From NCBI GenBank assembly GCA_947474005.1, contig CANJHI010000018.1:1-51551 (forward strand): 51,551 nt of DNA, read 5' to 3'. The DNA comes from Alphaproteobacteria bacterium. GTDB lineage: Bacteria > Pseudomonadota > Alphaproteobacteria > Reyranellales > Reyranellaceae. Below, in pieces: positions 1 through 10,926 of this stretch. The notes beneath the pieces were generated by a model that ran no database searches, was not told the origin of the DNA, and saw only the letters and a list, made by a program, of their open reading frames with translations. How positions within the stretch are numbered: position 1 is the stretch's first letter; every line of letters begins with the position of its first letter. A program made the position numbers and the translations under genes.

Positions 1-132
1 CGGCACAACACCAGATCAAGCCTACTACACATTGTTGCCAATCCGCGTGGCAGCCTAACCTCGGCAGACGCTCCACTTATCGACGCGGAAAATCTGTTCA
101 GACAACCGGGACCACTTCAGAAGTTCGTATGA
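1..132 (+). CDS. Possible 3' end of a gene running in from the left edge
   Basis: Frame 1 is open from the first base to a TGA at 130-132 (43 codons) with no start codon needed at the edge. A strong plus-strand terminator follows about 60 bases later, which supports some plus-strand transcript ending here. Codon use is less GC-biased than in neighbouring genes and the residues match no family I recognise. It could equally be non-coding or the end of an RNA gene. Confidence 0.25.
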   Translation, partial: RHNTRSSLLHIVANPRGSLTSADAPLIDAENLFRQPGPLQKFV

Positions 133-190
133 CTGGGCCCCAACCAACCATCTCAGGTTGTTTTACATATTTTATTTAGAGAGCCGATAA

Positions 191-213
191 GGGCCGCATT
201 TGCGGCCCTTTTT
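191..213 (+). terminator. Rho-independent terminator
   Basis: A 7-bp perfect stem (GGGCCGC / GCGGCCC) with a 4-base ATTT loop is followed directly by five T on the plus strand. On the minus strand the T tract is poor, so it serves a plus-strand transcript from the left. The rest of 1-347 holds no other gene I can support. Confidence 0.8.
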
Positions 214-347
214 GCGTTACCGGCGGCCGGTTATCGTAGTGCGCGACTAGGTGGAGGCCTCGGCCAACTGGCGGCCGTCGGTCTTGTGAAGCCTGGGTAG
301 CGGGCGTGGTAGGTGATCGAGTTCTCTCTGCACCTTGTTTGATCGTG

Positions 348-1343
348 TTATCGGCGGCGCTTCGTGAGGTACGCGGAGTGGACGCCGTCCTCTGCCGCAA
401 GCTGGCCCCAGCGATTAACACGCTCCGATGTTAGCGTGCCCATGGAGATCGCAGCTCGAACGGCGCAGCCCGGTTCGCCCCCATGCGCGCAGTCCGAGAA
501 ACGACAGCCCTGCGCCACCCGGAGAATGTCTTCGAAGACCTCCGATATTCCGTTGGCGGCGTCGGACAGCTGCAATTCTCTCATTCCGGGCGTGTCAAGC
601 AGCCAGCCCCCGCTATCAAGACGATGCATTTTCCGGACGGTGGTCGTGTGGCGCCCCGTACCGTCGACTGCGCGGATCGCCTGGGTGGCGATATCGTCTG
701 AACCGCGCAACGTGTTGACGAGCGTCGATTTGCCGACACCTGAGGAACCGAGGAGCGCGACGGTTTCGCCTTTGCCGCACCATGTAGCAAGACAAGATAC
801 GCTGGCGGGGTCGCGGCCGTTGACGGTTTCGACCCGCAATCCGGACTCGATGGCGCGTGCCGCCGCCACGAAAGCATCCGGGGTGTCCGTCAGATCGGTC
901 TTGGTGAGAACCACGACCGGGTTCACCTCCACCTCACGCGCCAGCACCAGATAGCGTTCCAGCCGCGCGATGCTGAAATCCTGGTTGCAGGAGGCGACGA
1001 TAAAGAGTGTATCGACGTTCGCGGCGATCATCTGCTCTTTGCGTGCATCGGCCGAGGCACGCCGTTTGAACAGGTTCAGCCGACGAAGGACGCGTATCGG
1101 CTGCAGCGTGACTTCGTCGATAAGCAGCCAGTCGCCTACCGTCGGATGGTCGTCCGAGGGTCGGGCGTAGGGAATATAGGGTACAATCGAGTACTGTGAC
1201 CCAGCGCCGGCGACATCGATCTCACCGCGATGAACGGCCATAACCCGGACGGGACGGCATTGCAGCGCTTCCTCAACCGAAACCTGCTCACTAAAGAAGA
1301 CACGCCAGCCGAGTTCTTCCAAAGCTTCTTCAGTCGATTTCAT
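348..1343 (-). CDS. rsgA: Ribosome small subunit-dependent GTPase RsgA
   Basis: 331 residues, a normal length for RsgA/YjeQ, the circularly permuted GTPase that helps mature the 30S ribosomal subunit in the cytoplasm. The permuted motif order is visible: G4 TKTD at 147-150, then the P-loop GSSGVGKS at 199-206, then G3 DTPG at 250-253. The C-terminal zinc knuckle is present as C280, C285, H287 and C293. An N-terminal OB-like region and the FKRR segment near 92-95 fit the family. The chosen ATG has only a weak AAGGA about 14 bases upstream. The gene stands alone, between the left-edge terminator and 600 bases of non-coding DNA. Confidence 0.95.
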   Translation of the reverse strand: MKSTEEALEELGWRVFFSEQVSVEEALQCRPVRVMAVHRGEIDVAGAGSQYSIVPYIPYARPSDDHPTVGDWLLIDEVTLQPIRVLRRLNLFKRRASADARKEQMIAANVDTLFIVASCNQDFSIARLERYLVLAREVEVNPVVVLTKTDLTDTPDAFVAAARAIESGLRVETVNGRDPASVSCLATWCGKGETVALLGSSGVGKSTLVNTLRGSDDIATQAIRAVDGTGRHTTTVRKMHRLDSGGWLLDTPGMRELQLSDAANGISEVFEDILRVAQGCRFSDCAHGGEPGCAVRAAISMGTLTSERVNRWGQLAAEDGVHSAYLTKRRR

Positions 1344-1942
1344 ATGGCGGCCGCAGCATCCTTCTTTCGAACCCGATCGACAGTTTCATTCACTACCTAA
1401 ATCTAGCAGACTATTAAGGCGGTATTAGGTCTTAGGATTCCGTCGTATTGACGCCGATTCGAAACCTGAGAAGCCTACTTTCGCAGCCTGACGAGCGTCG
1501 GAAGGGCACCCAAACGCTCATGAGAACCCCGCTTTGGTAACAGTGTCCCGGCGATCTGTGTGAACCCTCACAAAGCTGCGCAACTCAATCGCAGCCTCGC
1601 TCATAGCACTAAGCCGACGGCATCCGGGGGAGCGAGATGTCTGCTTCCGAGGGCAAAGCGGACGTGCGTGCGATCCCGCGTTTATTCTAAGAGGCTGCTC
1701 CGTCTCTCAGGTGGCACCGTTCGAATCCAGCCCCCCAACCAACCAGTCTTACCGCTAACTCGTCTCCGACTTTTCTGGCTCGCGACGCCCGCACACGGAA
1801 AAGTCCGACGGCTAATGAGAGGCCCGGAAAGCGCCCAAAATTCTCGATTTTCTCCCGATGGTGATTCTGTGCCGTGGGCCGATTTCGCAATGCGTTACTG
1901 ATGCAGCATCACATGATGCTCTTGTTTCGAATCCTGTCTCGA
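1344..1942. other. Non-coding gap with a tRNA-3'-end-like fragment
   Basis: About 600 bases upstream of rsgA and downstream of the lipoprotein gene. Short open frames here have poor codon use and no recognisable products. At about 1718-1745 there is a T-loop-like GTTCGAATC followed by a C run and AACCAACCA, reminiscent of a tRNA or tmRNA 3' end, but the T-arm stem does not pair and no 5' half is found. The 13-base string at 1733-1745 is repeated exactly at 138-150. Confidence 0.5.
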
Positions 1943-2371
1943 CTACCAGTCGCTGTACATGCCGTAGGCTTCCGGATCGTCGCCCCAGTCGTAATCCATG
2001 GCGTTGATCGACGCCGTCGGGCTGTACGGGTCGTCGCTGTAGTTGGCCTTGATCGCGTCGGACATCATCTTGGCGGTGGCCGTCTTGATATAGCGATTAT
2101 AGGCATTCTGGCTGCCGATATAGAGACAGCCGCAGATGTCGCGGTCGGGGTACACCCAGGCGACCTTGCCCTTGTAGTTCTTGCGCGTAAGTTCGTGCGC
2201 CGGCAGCGCCTTGAACGCCGCCTGCTTGGCCGGCGTGTTCAGCGTAATCGTCTTGAAGCCGGCGGCCGACAGCAGGTTTTCCTTGCTCTCGGTGACCGGA
2301 GGCGCCGGCATGCAGGCGGCCACGGCAAGAAACGTCGCCACGACAACGATACTGGACCCATAGAGCTTCAT
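1943..2371 (-). CDS. Small secreted lipoprotein of unknown function
   Basis: 142 residues starting at the ATG at 2371; a longer frame upstream is rejected because the signal peptide begins exactly at this Met. Residues 1-20 form a lipoprotein signal ending in LAVAAC, so Cys20 is the probable lipidated residue. The mature part is polar and contains a CGC motif near the middle (DRDICGCLY) and an acidic, aromatic C-terminus. I do not recognise a named domain beyond general likeness to small alphaproteobacterial lipoproteins. It lies 31 bases downstream of the GMC oxidoreductase gene on the same strand and may be its last co-transcribed gene. Confidence 0.75.
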   Translation of the reverse strand: MKLYGSSIVVVATFLAVAACMPAPPVTESKENLLSAAGFKTITLNTPAKQAAFKALPAHELTRKNYKGKVAWVYPDRDICGCLYIGSQNAYNRYIKTATAKMMSDAIKANYSDDPYSPTASINAMDYDWGDDPEAYGMYSDW

Positions 2372-2402
2372 CGCATCCTCCCCCAACGTCTCAGGCCGCG
2401 CC

Positions 2403-4019
2403 TCAGGCAGCAGCCTTGAGCCCCATCTTGGCATCTTCCTTGATCATGTCCGAACCCTTTTCGGCGATCATGATGGTGGGGGCATTGGTGTTGCCCGAGG
2501 TCACGGTCGGCATGATCGAGGCGTCGATCACGCGCAGGCCGGCGATGCCGTGCACCCTGAGCCGGGCGTCGACCACGGCCATCGGGTCGCTGCCCATCTT
2601 GCAGGTGCCGATGACGTGGTAGGTCGTCTGGCCGGTGCGGCGGGCGAAGTCGAGCCATTCGTCGTAGCTCTGGACCTTGTCGCCGGGATTGTTCTCGAAG
2701 GCGACATACCGGGCAATCTTGGGGTTCTGCATGATCTTGCGGGCGATCTGCATGCCCGCGACCGTGGCGTCGCGGTCGGTCTGGGCCGACAGGAAATTCG
2801 GCCGGATCGCGGGCTCGGCGCCCGGCGTCGATGACTTGATGTGGATCGAGCCGCGGGAGTCGGGCCGGCACTGGCCGATCACCACCGTCATGCCGGGATC
2901 CTTCTCCAGCATGCGCTTCTGCGCCGAATCGTAGCTGGCGTGCGCCATGTGGAACTGCATGTCGGGCGATTCCAGGCCAGGCCGCGTGCGCACGAAGCCA
3001 TAGACGACGCCGGCGGTGAGGCTGAGCGCGCCCTTGCCGGTGGCGTAGTATTTGAGGACCTCCTTCACCAGGTTGAAACCGCGCGTCTGCTCGTTCAGCG
3101 TCGCCATGTCCTTGACGCGCCAGTTCATGCGCGGCGCGAAGTGGTCGCCGTAGTTCTCGCCGACGCCCTTCAGCTCGTGCTTCACCTCGATGCCATGGCG
3201 CTTCAGCAACTCGGGCTGGCCGATGCCGGAATGCTCGAGCACGCCCGGCGACTGGACCGAGCCGCACGACACGATGACCTCGCGGTTGACCCGCGCCTCG
3301 CGCTTCTGGCCGCCGACGCTATAGGCGACGCCGACGCAGCGCTTGCCGTCGAGGATGACCTTGTCCACCAGCGCGTCGGTTTCGATCTTGAGGTTGGGCC
3401 TGTTGCGCGCCGGGTCGAGGAAGGCGCGCGCCGTCGACCAGCGCTTGCCGTCCTTCATCGTCACCTGATAGTAGCCGAAGCCTTCCTGATTGCCGTTGTT
3501 GTAGTCCTTGTTCTTCGGATAGCCGCTGGCCTCGGCGGCATCGATGAAGGCGTCGCAAAGCGCGTGCGTCTCGCGCATCTCGGCCACGTTCAGCGGGCCG
3601 CCCTTGCCGCGACTGTCGTCGCCGCCCGGCTCAAAATGCTCCGACTTCTTGAAGTAGGGCAGCACCTGCTCGTAGGACCAGCCGCGATTTCCGAGCTGGC
3701 CCCAGGTGTCGTAGTCGAGCGGCTGGCCGCGCACGTAGAGCATGCCGTTGATCGAGCTCGAGCCGCCGAGCGCGCGCCCGCGCGGACAGGGGATGCGGCG
3801 GTTGGCCATGCCCTCCTCCGCCTCCATCTCGAAGTTCCAGTTGAACTTCTGGTGGTTCAGCAGCTTGGTGAAGCCGGCCGGGATGTCGATCCACATCGAC
3901 TTGTCGCGCGGACCGGCTTCGAGCAGCAGCACCTTGACGCTCGAATCCTCGCTCAGCCGGTTGGCCAGAACGCAGCCCGCCGAGCCGCCGCCCACGACGA
4001 TGTAATCCCAATCGGCCAT
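2403..4019 (-). CDS. GMC family FAD-dependent oxidoreductase (choline/alcohol dehydrogenase type)
   Basis: 538 residues, typical for GMC oxidoreductases, which oxidise an alcohol to an aldehyde with bound FAD. The N-terminal dinucleotide fold is clear (VVGGGSAG from about residue 8), GMC signature 1 is present ([18 protein letters not shown]), and the C-terminal active-site region has [10 protein letters not shown] with the catalytic His, then [15 protein letters not shown]. No signal peptide, so cytoplasmic. It follows the ABC importer genes by 64 bases that include a hairpin, so it may be co-transcribed and act on the imported compound (inference). The substrate cannot be read from sequence; choline dehydrogenase is a common but over-specific label. 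Confidence 0.9.
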   Translation of the reverse strand: MADWDYIVVGGGSAGCVLANRLSEDSSVKVLLLEAGPRDKSMWIDIPAGFTKLLNHQKFNWNFEMEAEEGMANRRIPCPRGRALGGSSSINGMLYVRGQPLDYDTWGQLGNRGWSYEQVLPYFKKSEHFEPGGDDSRGKGGPLNVAEMRETHALCDAFIDAAEASGYPKNKDYNNGNQEGFGYYQVTMKDGKRWSTARAFLDPARNRPNLKIETDALVDKVILDGKRCVGVAYSVGGQKREARVNREVIVSCGSVQSPGVLEHSGIGQPELLKRHGIEVKHELKGVGENYGDHFAPRMNWRVKDMATLNEQTRGFNLVKEVLKYYATGKGALSLTAGVVYGFVRTRPGLESPDMQFHMAHASYDSAQKRMLEKDPGMTVVIGQCRPDSRGSIHIKSSTPGAEPAIRPNFLSAQTDRDATVAGMQIARKIMQNPKIARYVAFENNPGDKVQSYDEWLDFARRTGQTTYHVIGTCKMGSDPMAVVDARLRVHGIAGLRVIDASIMPTVTSGNTNAPTIMIAEKGSDMIKEDAKMGLKAAA

Positions 4020-4041
4020 GACGCACTCCCACCGTCTTGTT

Positions 4042-4065
4042 CCTCTCCCAAGCTAGCGGGAGAGG
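4042..4065. repeat. Intercistronic inverted repeat
   Basis: Perfect 8-bp arms CCTCTCCC / GGGAGAGG with an 8-base spacer lie between the ATPase gene and the GMC gene. There is no T tract on either strand, so it is not a classical terminator. It may stabilise or attenuate the polycistronic message. Confidence 0.6.
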
Positions 4066-4083
4066 AAAATGAAGGAAGCCACT

Positions 4084-5050
<967 letters not shown>

Positions 5051-5058
<8 letters not shown>

Positions 5059-6040
5059 TGCTGTGCCAGCAGGCCGCCCAATGGCCTGTCCGTTTCTGTT
5101 CATAGGCCGGCCGCTCGCGCCGGCAGTGATCGTCGGCCTTGCTGCAGCGCGGCGCGAAGGCGCAGCCCTCGGGCAGGTCGAACAGCGGCGGCACGATGCC
5201 GGGAATCTCCTGCAGGCGGTCGGTCTTGCGATCGACCTCGCCGCGCATCAGGTCGAGACGCGGGATCGAGGCCAGCAGGCCAGAAGTGTAGGGATGCAGC
5301 GGCCGGGCGAACAGCTGGCCGACCTCGGCCTCCTCGACCTTGCGGCCGGCGTACATCACGATCACCCGGTGCGCGGTCTCGGCGATCACGCCGAGATCGT
5401 GGGTGATCAGGATCACGGCGGCGCTGAACTCGCGCTGCAGCTCGACGATCAGCTCGAGGATCTGCGCCTGGATGGTGACGTCGAGCGCCGTCGTCGGCTC
5501 GTCGGCGATCAGGACCTTGGGGTTGCAGGCCAGCGCCATGGCGATCATGGCGCGCTGGCGCATGCCGCCCGAGAGCTGATGCGGATATTCCTTGGAGCGC
5601 TGCGCCGGTTCGGGGATGCGCACCAGGTCCAGCATCTCGACCGAGCGCTTCAGCGCCTGCTTTCGATTCATCTCGCGATGCAGGATCAGCGCCTCGGAGA
5701 TCTGCCGGCCGATGGTCATGACCGGATTGAGCGACGTCATCGGCTCCTGGAAGATCATCGAGATCTCGTTGCCGCGGACGTCGCGCATTTCCTCTTCGCT
5801 GATCTTGAGCAGATCGCGGCCGGCCAGCCGCACCGAACCCGCGATGATGCGGCCCGGCGGATCGGGGATCAGGCGCATCAGGGACAGCGCCGTCATGCTC
5901 TTGCCGCAGCCGGATTCGCCCACGATGCCCAGTGTTTCGCCCGAGGCGACGTTGAAGTCGACGCCGTCGACGGCCTTGACGATGCCCTGGCGCGTGTAGA
6001 ACCAGGTGCTGAGGCCCTCGACCTCGAGAAGATCGCTCAC
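5051..6040 (-). CDS. Peptide/opine ABC transporter ATP-binding protein (DppD type)
   Basis: 329 residues from a GTG at 6040, preferred over the ATG at 6091 because it lies 10 bases after the permease stop, has GAGG 8 bases upstream and starts where the family normally starts. Walker A GESGCGKS at 41-48, signature LSGGMRQ at 156-162, Walker B VLIADEP at 176-182. The C-terminal extension carries [15 protein letters not shown], the family's Cys motif. It forms a heterodimer with the DppF-type ATPase whose gene overlaps its stop codon. Confidence 0.93.
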
Positions 6041-6050
6041 GTGCGCTGCC

Positions 6051-6944
6051 TCACGTCCGTTCTCTGGGATCGAGAATGTCGCGTAGCGCATCGCCCAGCA
6101 GGTTGGTGCCGAACACGGTGAGGCTGATGGCGAGGCCGGGGAAGATCACCAGCCACGGCGCCGAGCGGACATACTCGGCAGCCGACTCCGACAGCATGCG
6201 GCCCCACGAGGGATGCGGCTCGGGAATGCCGAGGCCGAGGAAGGAGAGCGACGCCTCGGTCAGGATCGCCGAACCGAGTTGCGCCGTCGCCAGCACGATG
6301 AGCGGCGCCAGGGTGTTGGGCAAGACGTGGCGGATGGCGATGCGCAGTTCGCCCATGCCGACCGCGCGCGCGGCCTCGACGAAGGGCTGCTCGCGCAGCG
6401 ACAGGGTACTCGAGCGCACGACGCGGGCGACGCTCGGCACCAGCGGAATGGCGATGGCGATGATGGTATTTCGCAACGATGGTCCCAGCGACGCCGCCAT
6501 GACGATCGCCATGACCAGCAGCGGCAGCGACTGCATGATGTCCATGACACGCTGCGTGGCGAGATCGACCCAGCCGCCGAGATAGCCGCTCATCAGGCCG
6601 ATCGAGACGCCGAGGATGCAGCCCAGGCTCATGGCGCCGACGCCGACGGCCAGCGAGATGCGCGCGCCATGGACGATACGGCTGTACATGTCGCGGCCCA
6701 TGAAGTCGGCGCCCAGCAGATAGACGCCGCCGGGTTTGGCCAGTGAGGCGCGGGCATTGGTGGCCGTCGGGTCGATCGGCGCCATCACGCTGGCGAATAC
6801 CGCCGTCAGGATGAAGGCCAGCACGATCAGTGCGCCGACCGCGCCCAGGGGATAGCGGCGGGTGAAGAAGACGATCGTGCTCCAGCCGCCGGTGACATAG
6901 GCACCGGCGCGGGTGAGTTCGGCGTCATGATTGATAATTGCCAT
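6051..6944 (-). CDS. Peptide/opine ABC transporter permease (DppC type)
   Basis: 297 residues with a hydrophobic segment near 30-52 and several further membrane spans. The cytoplasmic coupling loop [20 protein letters not shown] is the EAA motif that contacts the ATPases. The N-terminal extension before the first span is typical of DppC/OppC. It starts 3 bases after the DppB-type permease gene, so the two are translationally close. Confidence 0.93.
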   Translation of the reverse strand: MAIINHDAELTRAGAYVTGGWSTIVFFTRRYPLGAVGALIVLAFILTAVFASVMAPIDPTATNARASLAKPGGVYLLGADFMGRDMYSRIVHGARISLAVGVGAMSLGCILGVSIGLMSGYLGGWVDLATQRVMDIMQSLPLLVMAIVMAASLGPSLRNTIIAIAIPLVPSVARVVRSSTLSLREQPFVEAARAVGMGELRIAIRHVLPNTLAPLIVLATAQLGSAILTEASLSFLGLGIPEPHPSWGRMLSESAAEYVRSAPWLVIFPGLAISLTVFGTNLLGDALRDILDPRERT

Positions 6945-6947
6945 GTC

Positions 6948-7895
6948 TCAATCCGCGTATTTGATGCGAGGGTCGAGGGCCATGTAGGCCATGTCGACCA
7001 GGAAATTCACCATGACCACGACGAAGGCGATGAGCATCACCAGGTTCTGCACGATCGGATAGTCGCGCCACAGGATCGCCTCGACCAGGAACCGGGCGAC
7101 ACCGGGAATGTTGAACACCGTCTCGGTGACGATCAGGCCACCGACCAGGAACGCCGCCTCGATGCCGATGATGGTGACGACCGGCAGCAGCGCATTGCGC
7201 AGCGCGTGGTCGTAGTTGACCGAGGTCTGCGACGCGCCCTTGGAGCGCGCGGTGCGGATGTAATCCTGGCGCAGCACTTCGAGCATGGACGATCGCGTGA
7301 GCCGCATGACCAGCGCCGAACTTCGGAAGCCCACGACGGCGGCCGGGATCGAGAGAAGCCCCACCTCCTGGAGGAAACTTCGCGGCTCGTTGCTGTAGAT
7401 GGGAATGGTGCCGAACCAGTGCACGGACGCCATCAGGACCAGCAGGCCGAGCCAGAACGACGGCAACGACAGGCCGCTGAGACTGATGACGCGCAGGAAA
7501 TAGTCGAGAGCCGTGTTCTGCCGGACCGCGCTGATGACGCCGAAGGGCACGCCGATCAGCACCGACAACAGAAGCGCCATGCCGGCCAGCTTGGCGCTGA
7601 TCGGGATGCGCGGCGCGATCTCCTCGAGCGCCGGCCGTTCGGAGACATAGGCGAAGCCGAGGTCGCCCCGCGCCAGACCGCCGATCCACTGGCCGTACTG
7701 CTCGATGATCGGCCGGTCGAGCCCGAGCTCGTGGATGATCTTCGCCTTCTCCTTGGGATCGGCGATGCCGGCGGCATCGACGAGGATGTCGGCGATGTTG
7801 CCGGGCACCAGGCGCAGCATGACGAAGATCAGTACCGACATCCCGAACAGCGTCAGGATCATCAGAAGGAAGCGCCGTGTGAGGTAAGCTCCCAT
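6948..7895 (-). CDS. Peptide/opine ABC transporter permease (DppB type)
   Basis: 315 residues, usual DppB/OppB length. The N-terminus MGAYLTRRFLLMILTLFGMS begins the first membrane span directly, as is normal for DppB. The coupling-loop motif RTARSKGASQTSV is visible in the central region, and the protein ends in the typical ALDPRIKY. It lies 10 bases downstream of the binding-protein gene and with the DppC-type protein forms the inner-membrane channel. Confidence 0.93.
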   Translation of the reverse strand: MGAYLTRRFLLMILTLFGMSVLIFVMLRLVPGNIADILVDAAGIADPKEKAKIIHELGLDRPIIEQYGQWIGGLARGDLGFAYVSERPALEEIAPRIPISAKLAGMALLLSVLIGVPFGVISAVRQNTALDYFLRVISLSGLSLPSFWLGLLVLMASVHWFGTIPIYSNEPRSFLQEVGLLSIPAAVVGFRSSALVMRLTRSSMLEVLRQDYIRTARSKGASQTSVNYDHALRNALLPVVTIIGIEAAFLVGGLIVTETVFNIPGVARFLVEAILWRDYPIVQNLVMLIAFVVVMVNFLVDMAYMALDPRIKYAD

Positions 7896-7905
7896 TCCGG
7901 TATGC

Positions 7906-9507
7906 CTATTTGTCGAGCCAGACGTCTTCGAAACGCCAGCCGTTGTAGATGCTGTTGTGCTGCAGAATGACGCCCTTCACCTTGGGATCCCAGCAGGTAT
8001 TGGCGACGTTGTAGCCGATGATCGGCCGCGCGCCGTCCTCGGCGAGCTTCTTCTCGATCTCCCACACCAGCTTCTTGCGCTTTTCGCGATCCTGCTCGGC
8101 CGACTGCTGGTCGATCATCTTGTCGACCTCCGGGTTGTTGTAGGCGGTGTAGTTGCGGTCGGACTTGGAGAAGAAGTTCTCGTAGAAATTGACGTCGGGA
8201 TCGTCGACACCGACACCGGTCAAATTCATGCCGAGCGTGTATTTCTTGCCCTGGATCTTGGTGTACCAGACCGTCGTGTCGATCGGCTCCAGTTCGCCTT
8301 CGATGTAGATCTGCTTGAGCTGGTCGATCAGCAGGACCGCCGGATCGCGGTAGATGGCGATGTTGCGGGTCGAGACCTTGACCTTGAGCGGATTATCCTT
8401 GTTGTAGCCTAGGCCTTCCATGATCTTGCGGGCCTCGGCGCGACTCTTCTCGACGTCGGTGGCGTGGCCGGGAATGGTCGCCAGCATGTCCTTGGGCATG
8501 CCCCAAACACCGGCAGGCGGCGGCAGCATGGCGGCGCCGTCGAGGTCGTTGCCCTGGCTCAGGATGTCGGCGAACACCTTGTTGTCGAGCGCCATGACCA
8601 GCGCCTTGCGCAGTTCGGGCTTGTCGAACGGCGGCGCATCGCGGTTGATCAGGATGTTGGAACTGACGTTGGTCGGCCGTGACTCACACACTGCGTCGGG
8701 CTTCTGCGCCTTGATGTCCTTCAGCAGCGGGAAGGTGACGTCCGAGTCGAACGTCATGTCGAATTCACCGGCCTCGAAGCCCAGCATGCGCGTGCTGCGG
8801 TTGGGCACGATCTTCCAGTCGATGACGTCGAGGTAGGGGCGACCCTTCTTCCAGTAGTCGGGATTGCGCACCAGCTTGATCGCTTCGTTGCGCTTGAAGT
8901 CGGCGACCTTGAATGGACCCGTGCCGATCGGCTTGGAGCGCATGTCGCGGCCAGGTACGTGGCAGGAATAGACCGGCGAATAGCCGGCGGCGAGCATCGA
9001 CAGGAACGACGGCTGCGGCCGGCCGAGGGTGAAGGTCACCTCGGTGTCGCTGCCGACGGTCACTTCCTTCAGATTGTCGTACCAGACCTTGCGCGGATTC
9101 TTGCGGATGATGTCGGCCTTCTCGTCGCCCTTGCCGATCAACGCGTCCCAGGTGCACTTCACGTCCTTGGCCGAGAATGGCTTGCCGTCGTGCCACTTCA
9201 CGCCCTGGCGCAGCTTGAAGGTCAGCTTGGTGAGCTCCGGATTCCACGACCAGCTCTCGGCCAGATCGGGCACGATCTTGTCGGGGCTGTTCACCTTCTC
9301 GTTGGGGTCGAAGAACACGAGATTGTTGAATACCGCCATGAACGGTTGGTTCACCGAGATCGTCGATTCTTCGTGAATCGATGCGCTCGGCGGGTTGTCG
9401 CGATGCGAGATACGCAGCGTGCCGCCCTGCTTCTGGGCAAACGCCGGTGATGCAACGGAAACAGCAGCAGCCAAGCTGCCGGCCACGAGTGCCAGGCAAA
9501 TACGCAC
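7906..9507 (-). CDS. Family 5 periplasmic substrate-binding protein (DppA type)
   Basis: 533 residues from a GTG with GGGAGG 9 bases upstream. A Sec signal peptide runs to about residue 24 (VASPAFA), followed by QKQGGTLRISHRDNPPSAS, a usual start of mature family 5 binding proteins. The domain includes LTFKLRQGVKWHDGKPFSAKD, the family signature region. It captures a peptide, opine, glycoside or nickel complex in the periplasm for the following permease genes; the exact ligand cannot be inferred. It is the first gene of the importer operon, and the promoter should lie in 9508-9597. Confidence 0.93.
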   Translation of the reverse strand: MRICLALVAGSLAAAVSVASPAFAQKQGGTLRISHRDNPPSASIHEESTISVNQPFMAVFNNLVFFDPNEKVNSPDKIVPDLAESWSWNPELTKLTFKLRQGVKWHDGKPFSAKDVKCTWDALIGKGDEKADIIRKNPRKVWYDNLKEVTVGSDTEVTFTLGRPQPSFLSMLAAGYSPVYSCHVPGRDMRSKPIGTGPFKVADFKRNEAIKLVRNPDYWKKGRPYLDVIDWKIVPNRSTRMLGFEAGEFDMTFDSDVTFPLLKDIKAQKPDAVCESRPTNVSSNILINRDAPPFDKPELRKALVMALDNKVFADILSQGNDLDGAAMLPPPAGVWGMPKDMLATIPGHATDVEKSRAEARKIMEGLGYNKDNPLKVKVSTRNIAIYRDPAVLLIDQLKQIYIEGELEPIDTTVWYTKIQGKKYTLGMNLTGVGVDDPDVNFYENFFSKSDRNYTAYNNPEVDKMIDQQSAEQDREKRKKLVWEIEKKLAEDGARPIIGYNVANTCWDPKVKGVILQHNSIYNGWRFEDVWLDK

Positions 9508-9597
9508 TTAAATAGTCCTCCCAGAATCACGCAGTTCGGGCGTGTTGTTAGTTCCCCGTTGCCGTCAAGCTAGCACATCATGTGCAACGGCCAAGGG

Positions 9598-9984
9598 CTA
9601 ATGCGCCGCGTTCGAGGGACCTTTGAGTTCAATCTCGTTACCTTCCGGATCGTGGAAATAGACCGACGGTCCATTTCCCTCCGCACCGTAGCGCTCCACT
9701 GTTTCGCCGACCGGTATCCCGAACGGCGCGAGCTGCGTGACGATGGCGTCACGATCGAACGGCGCCACGCGGAAGCAGAGATGGTCCATGTTGGGAGCGC
9801 CTTCGGCGCGCTCACCGGCGACAAGGTCGAGCATCGAAGCGCCGGCCCGCATCTGCACGAGGCTGATCCTCTCGATGCGCCTCTCGACGCGAAATCCCAA
9901 GGCCTGCTCGTAGAAATGCACCATCGCCGCGAGATCGCGCACCCGGAGCACGACATGGTCGATTCGTTCGACATGGAAAGTCAT
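9598..9984 (-). CDS. VOC/glyoxalase superfamily protein
   Basis: 128 residues from the ATG at 9984. The vicinal-oxygen-chelate fold is seen from DHVVLRVRDL at the N-terminus and VYFHDPEGNEIEL at the C-terminus. The three metal ligands of the family are recognisable as H10, H68 and E119. Such proteins bind a divalent metal and act on glyoxalase-like, dioxygenase or epimerase substrates, or confer fosfomycin or bleomycin resistance; sequence alone does not decide. It is divergent from the aldolase gene with 48 bases between the start codons. Confidence 0.88.
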   Translation of the reverse strand: MTFHVERIDHVVLRVRDLAAMVHFYEQALGFRVERRIERISLVQMRAGASMLDLVAGERAEGAPNMDHLCFRVAPFDRDAIVTQLAPFGIPVGETVERYGAEGNGPSVYFHDPEGNEIELKGPSNAAH

Positions 9985-10032
9985 GGCGACTAGCTTACCC
10001 CGTCCAGAAAGGCGAAAGCCACGGGGGAAACA

Positions 10033-10818
10033 ATGGCCTTTGCGATCAATGCTGCCAAGGCGCGGCTGAAGAAAAACCAGCTGGCGGTCGGCATCGGCAT
10101 CCGGCTGGTGCGCAACGTCGACATCATCAAGGTCATGAAGGCGGCGGGCTTCGACTGGCTGTTCCTCGACCTCGAGCATGGCTCGATGTCGATCGAGACG
10201 GCCTGCGAGATCTCGGTGGCGGCCCAGGATTCCGGCATCGCGCCGATCGTGCGCGTGCCCTACGGCGAACTCGCCATGGCAACGCGCGTCCTCGACGGCG
10301 GCGCGCTGGGCATCGTGATCCCCCATGTCGACACCGCCGAGGAGGCCAAGGAGATCGCCGACCGGCTGCGCTACCCGCCGCGCGGCCATCGCTCGGTGGG
10401 CGGCGGCCAGGCGCAGTTCGACTACGCGCCGATGCCGATGGGCGAGATGACCAGGCAGAGCGACGACAACACGCTGATCACCGTGATGATCGAGACGCCC
10501 AAGGCGGTGAAGAATGCCGCCGCGATCGCCGCGGTGCCGGGCATCGACTGCCTGCTGGTGGGCGCCAGCGACCTGTCGATGGAACTCGGCATTCCGGGCG
10601 AGACGGGACACCCCAAGGTCCAGGCCGCCGTCGACAAGGTGATCGCGGCTTGCAAGAAGCACGGCAAGTGGCCGGGCATGGGCGGCGCCTACAGCGAGGA
10701 GCTGCTGAAGCTCTACACCGGCAAGGGCATGAAGCTGCTGCTGGCCGGCAACGACCTGCCCATGCTCACGGGCGCCGCCCGCGCGCACCAGGCGAAGGTG
10801 AGGTCGTTCCAGAAGTGA
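10033..10818 (+). CDS. HpcH/HpaI family aldolase/lyase
   Basis: 261 residues, typical of class II pyruvate aldolases such as HpcH/HpaI and 2-keto-3-deoxy-L-rhamnonate aldolase. Visible features: FLDLEHG with catalytic-type His49, RVP with Arg74, the metal ligands E154 (VMIETPKAV) and D180 (GASDLSMELG). It should cleave a 2-keto-4-hydroxy acid to pyruvate (or a related keto acid) and an aldehyde, using a divalent metal. Its neighbours (ThDP enzyme, flavoprotein monooxygenase, GMC oxidase) suggest a catabolic module, though they are not in one operon. Confidence 0.9.
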   Translation: MAFAINAAKARLKKNQLAVGIGIRLVRNVDIIKVMKAAGFDWLFLDLEHGSMSIETACEISVAAQDSGIAPIVRVPYGELAMATRVLDGGALGIVIPHVDTAEEAKEIADRLRYPPRGHRSVGGGQAQFDYAPMPMGEMTRQSDDNTLITVMIETPKAVKNAAAIAAVPGIDCLLVGASDLSMELGIPGETGHPKVQAAVDKVIAACKKHGKWPGMGGAYSEELLKLYTGKGMKLLLAGNDLPMLTGAARAHQAKVRSFQK

Positions 10819-10828
10819 CAGCGAAGCT

Positions 10829-10858
10829 GTCATCCTGAGCGCAGCGAAGGATCCTTGT
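10829..10858. repeat. Single copy of a dispersed CATCCTGAGCGCAGCGAAGGATC-like element
   Basis: Just after the aldolase stop the sequence GTCATCCTGAGCGCAGCG runs into AAGGATCC. It is a half-site of the same short repeat family that occurs as facing pairs at 38016-38083 and 47034-47100 in this window. Here the second arm is absent. Confidence 0.6.
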
Positions 10859-10926
10859 CTATTCTGCACCGTGCGGGCTCTCGCGCCTTAGAAGGCGCTG
10901 CCGCCCGCCAGCGCTAGGGCGTTGCC

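Noticed and set aside
1655..1745. Possible complete tRNA or tmRNA gene ending in GTTCGAATC and a CCA-like end
   Set aside because: The T-arm stem does not pair, no acceptor partner or anticodon arm is found upstream, and no tmRNA tag frame is visible. Only a 3'-end-like fragment remains.
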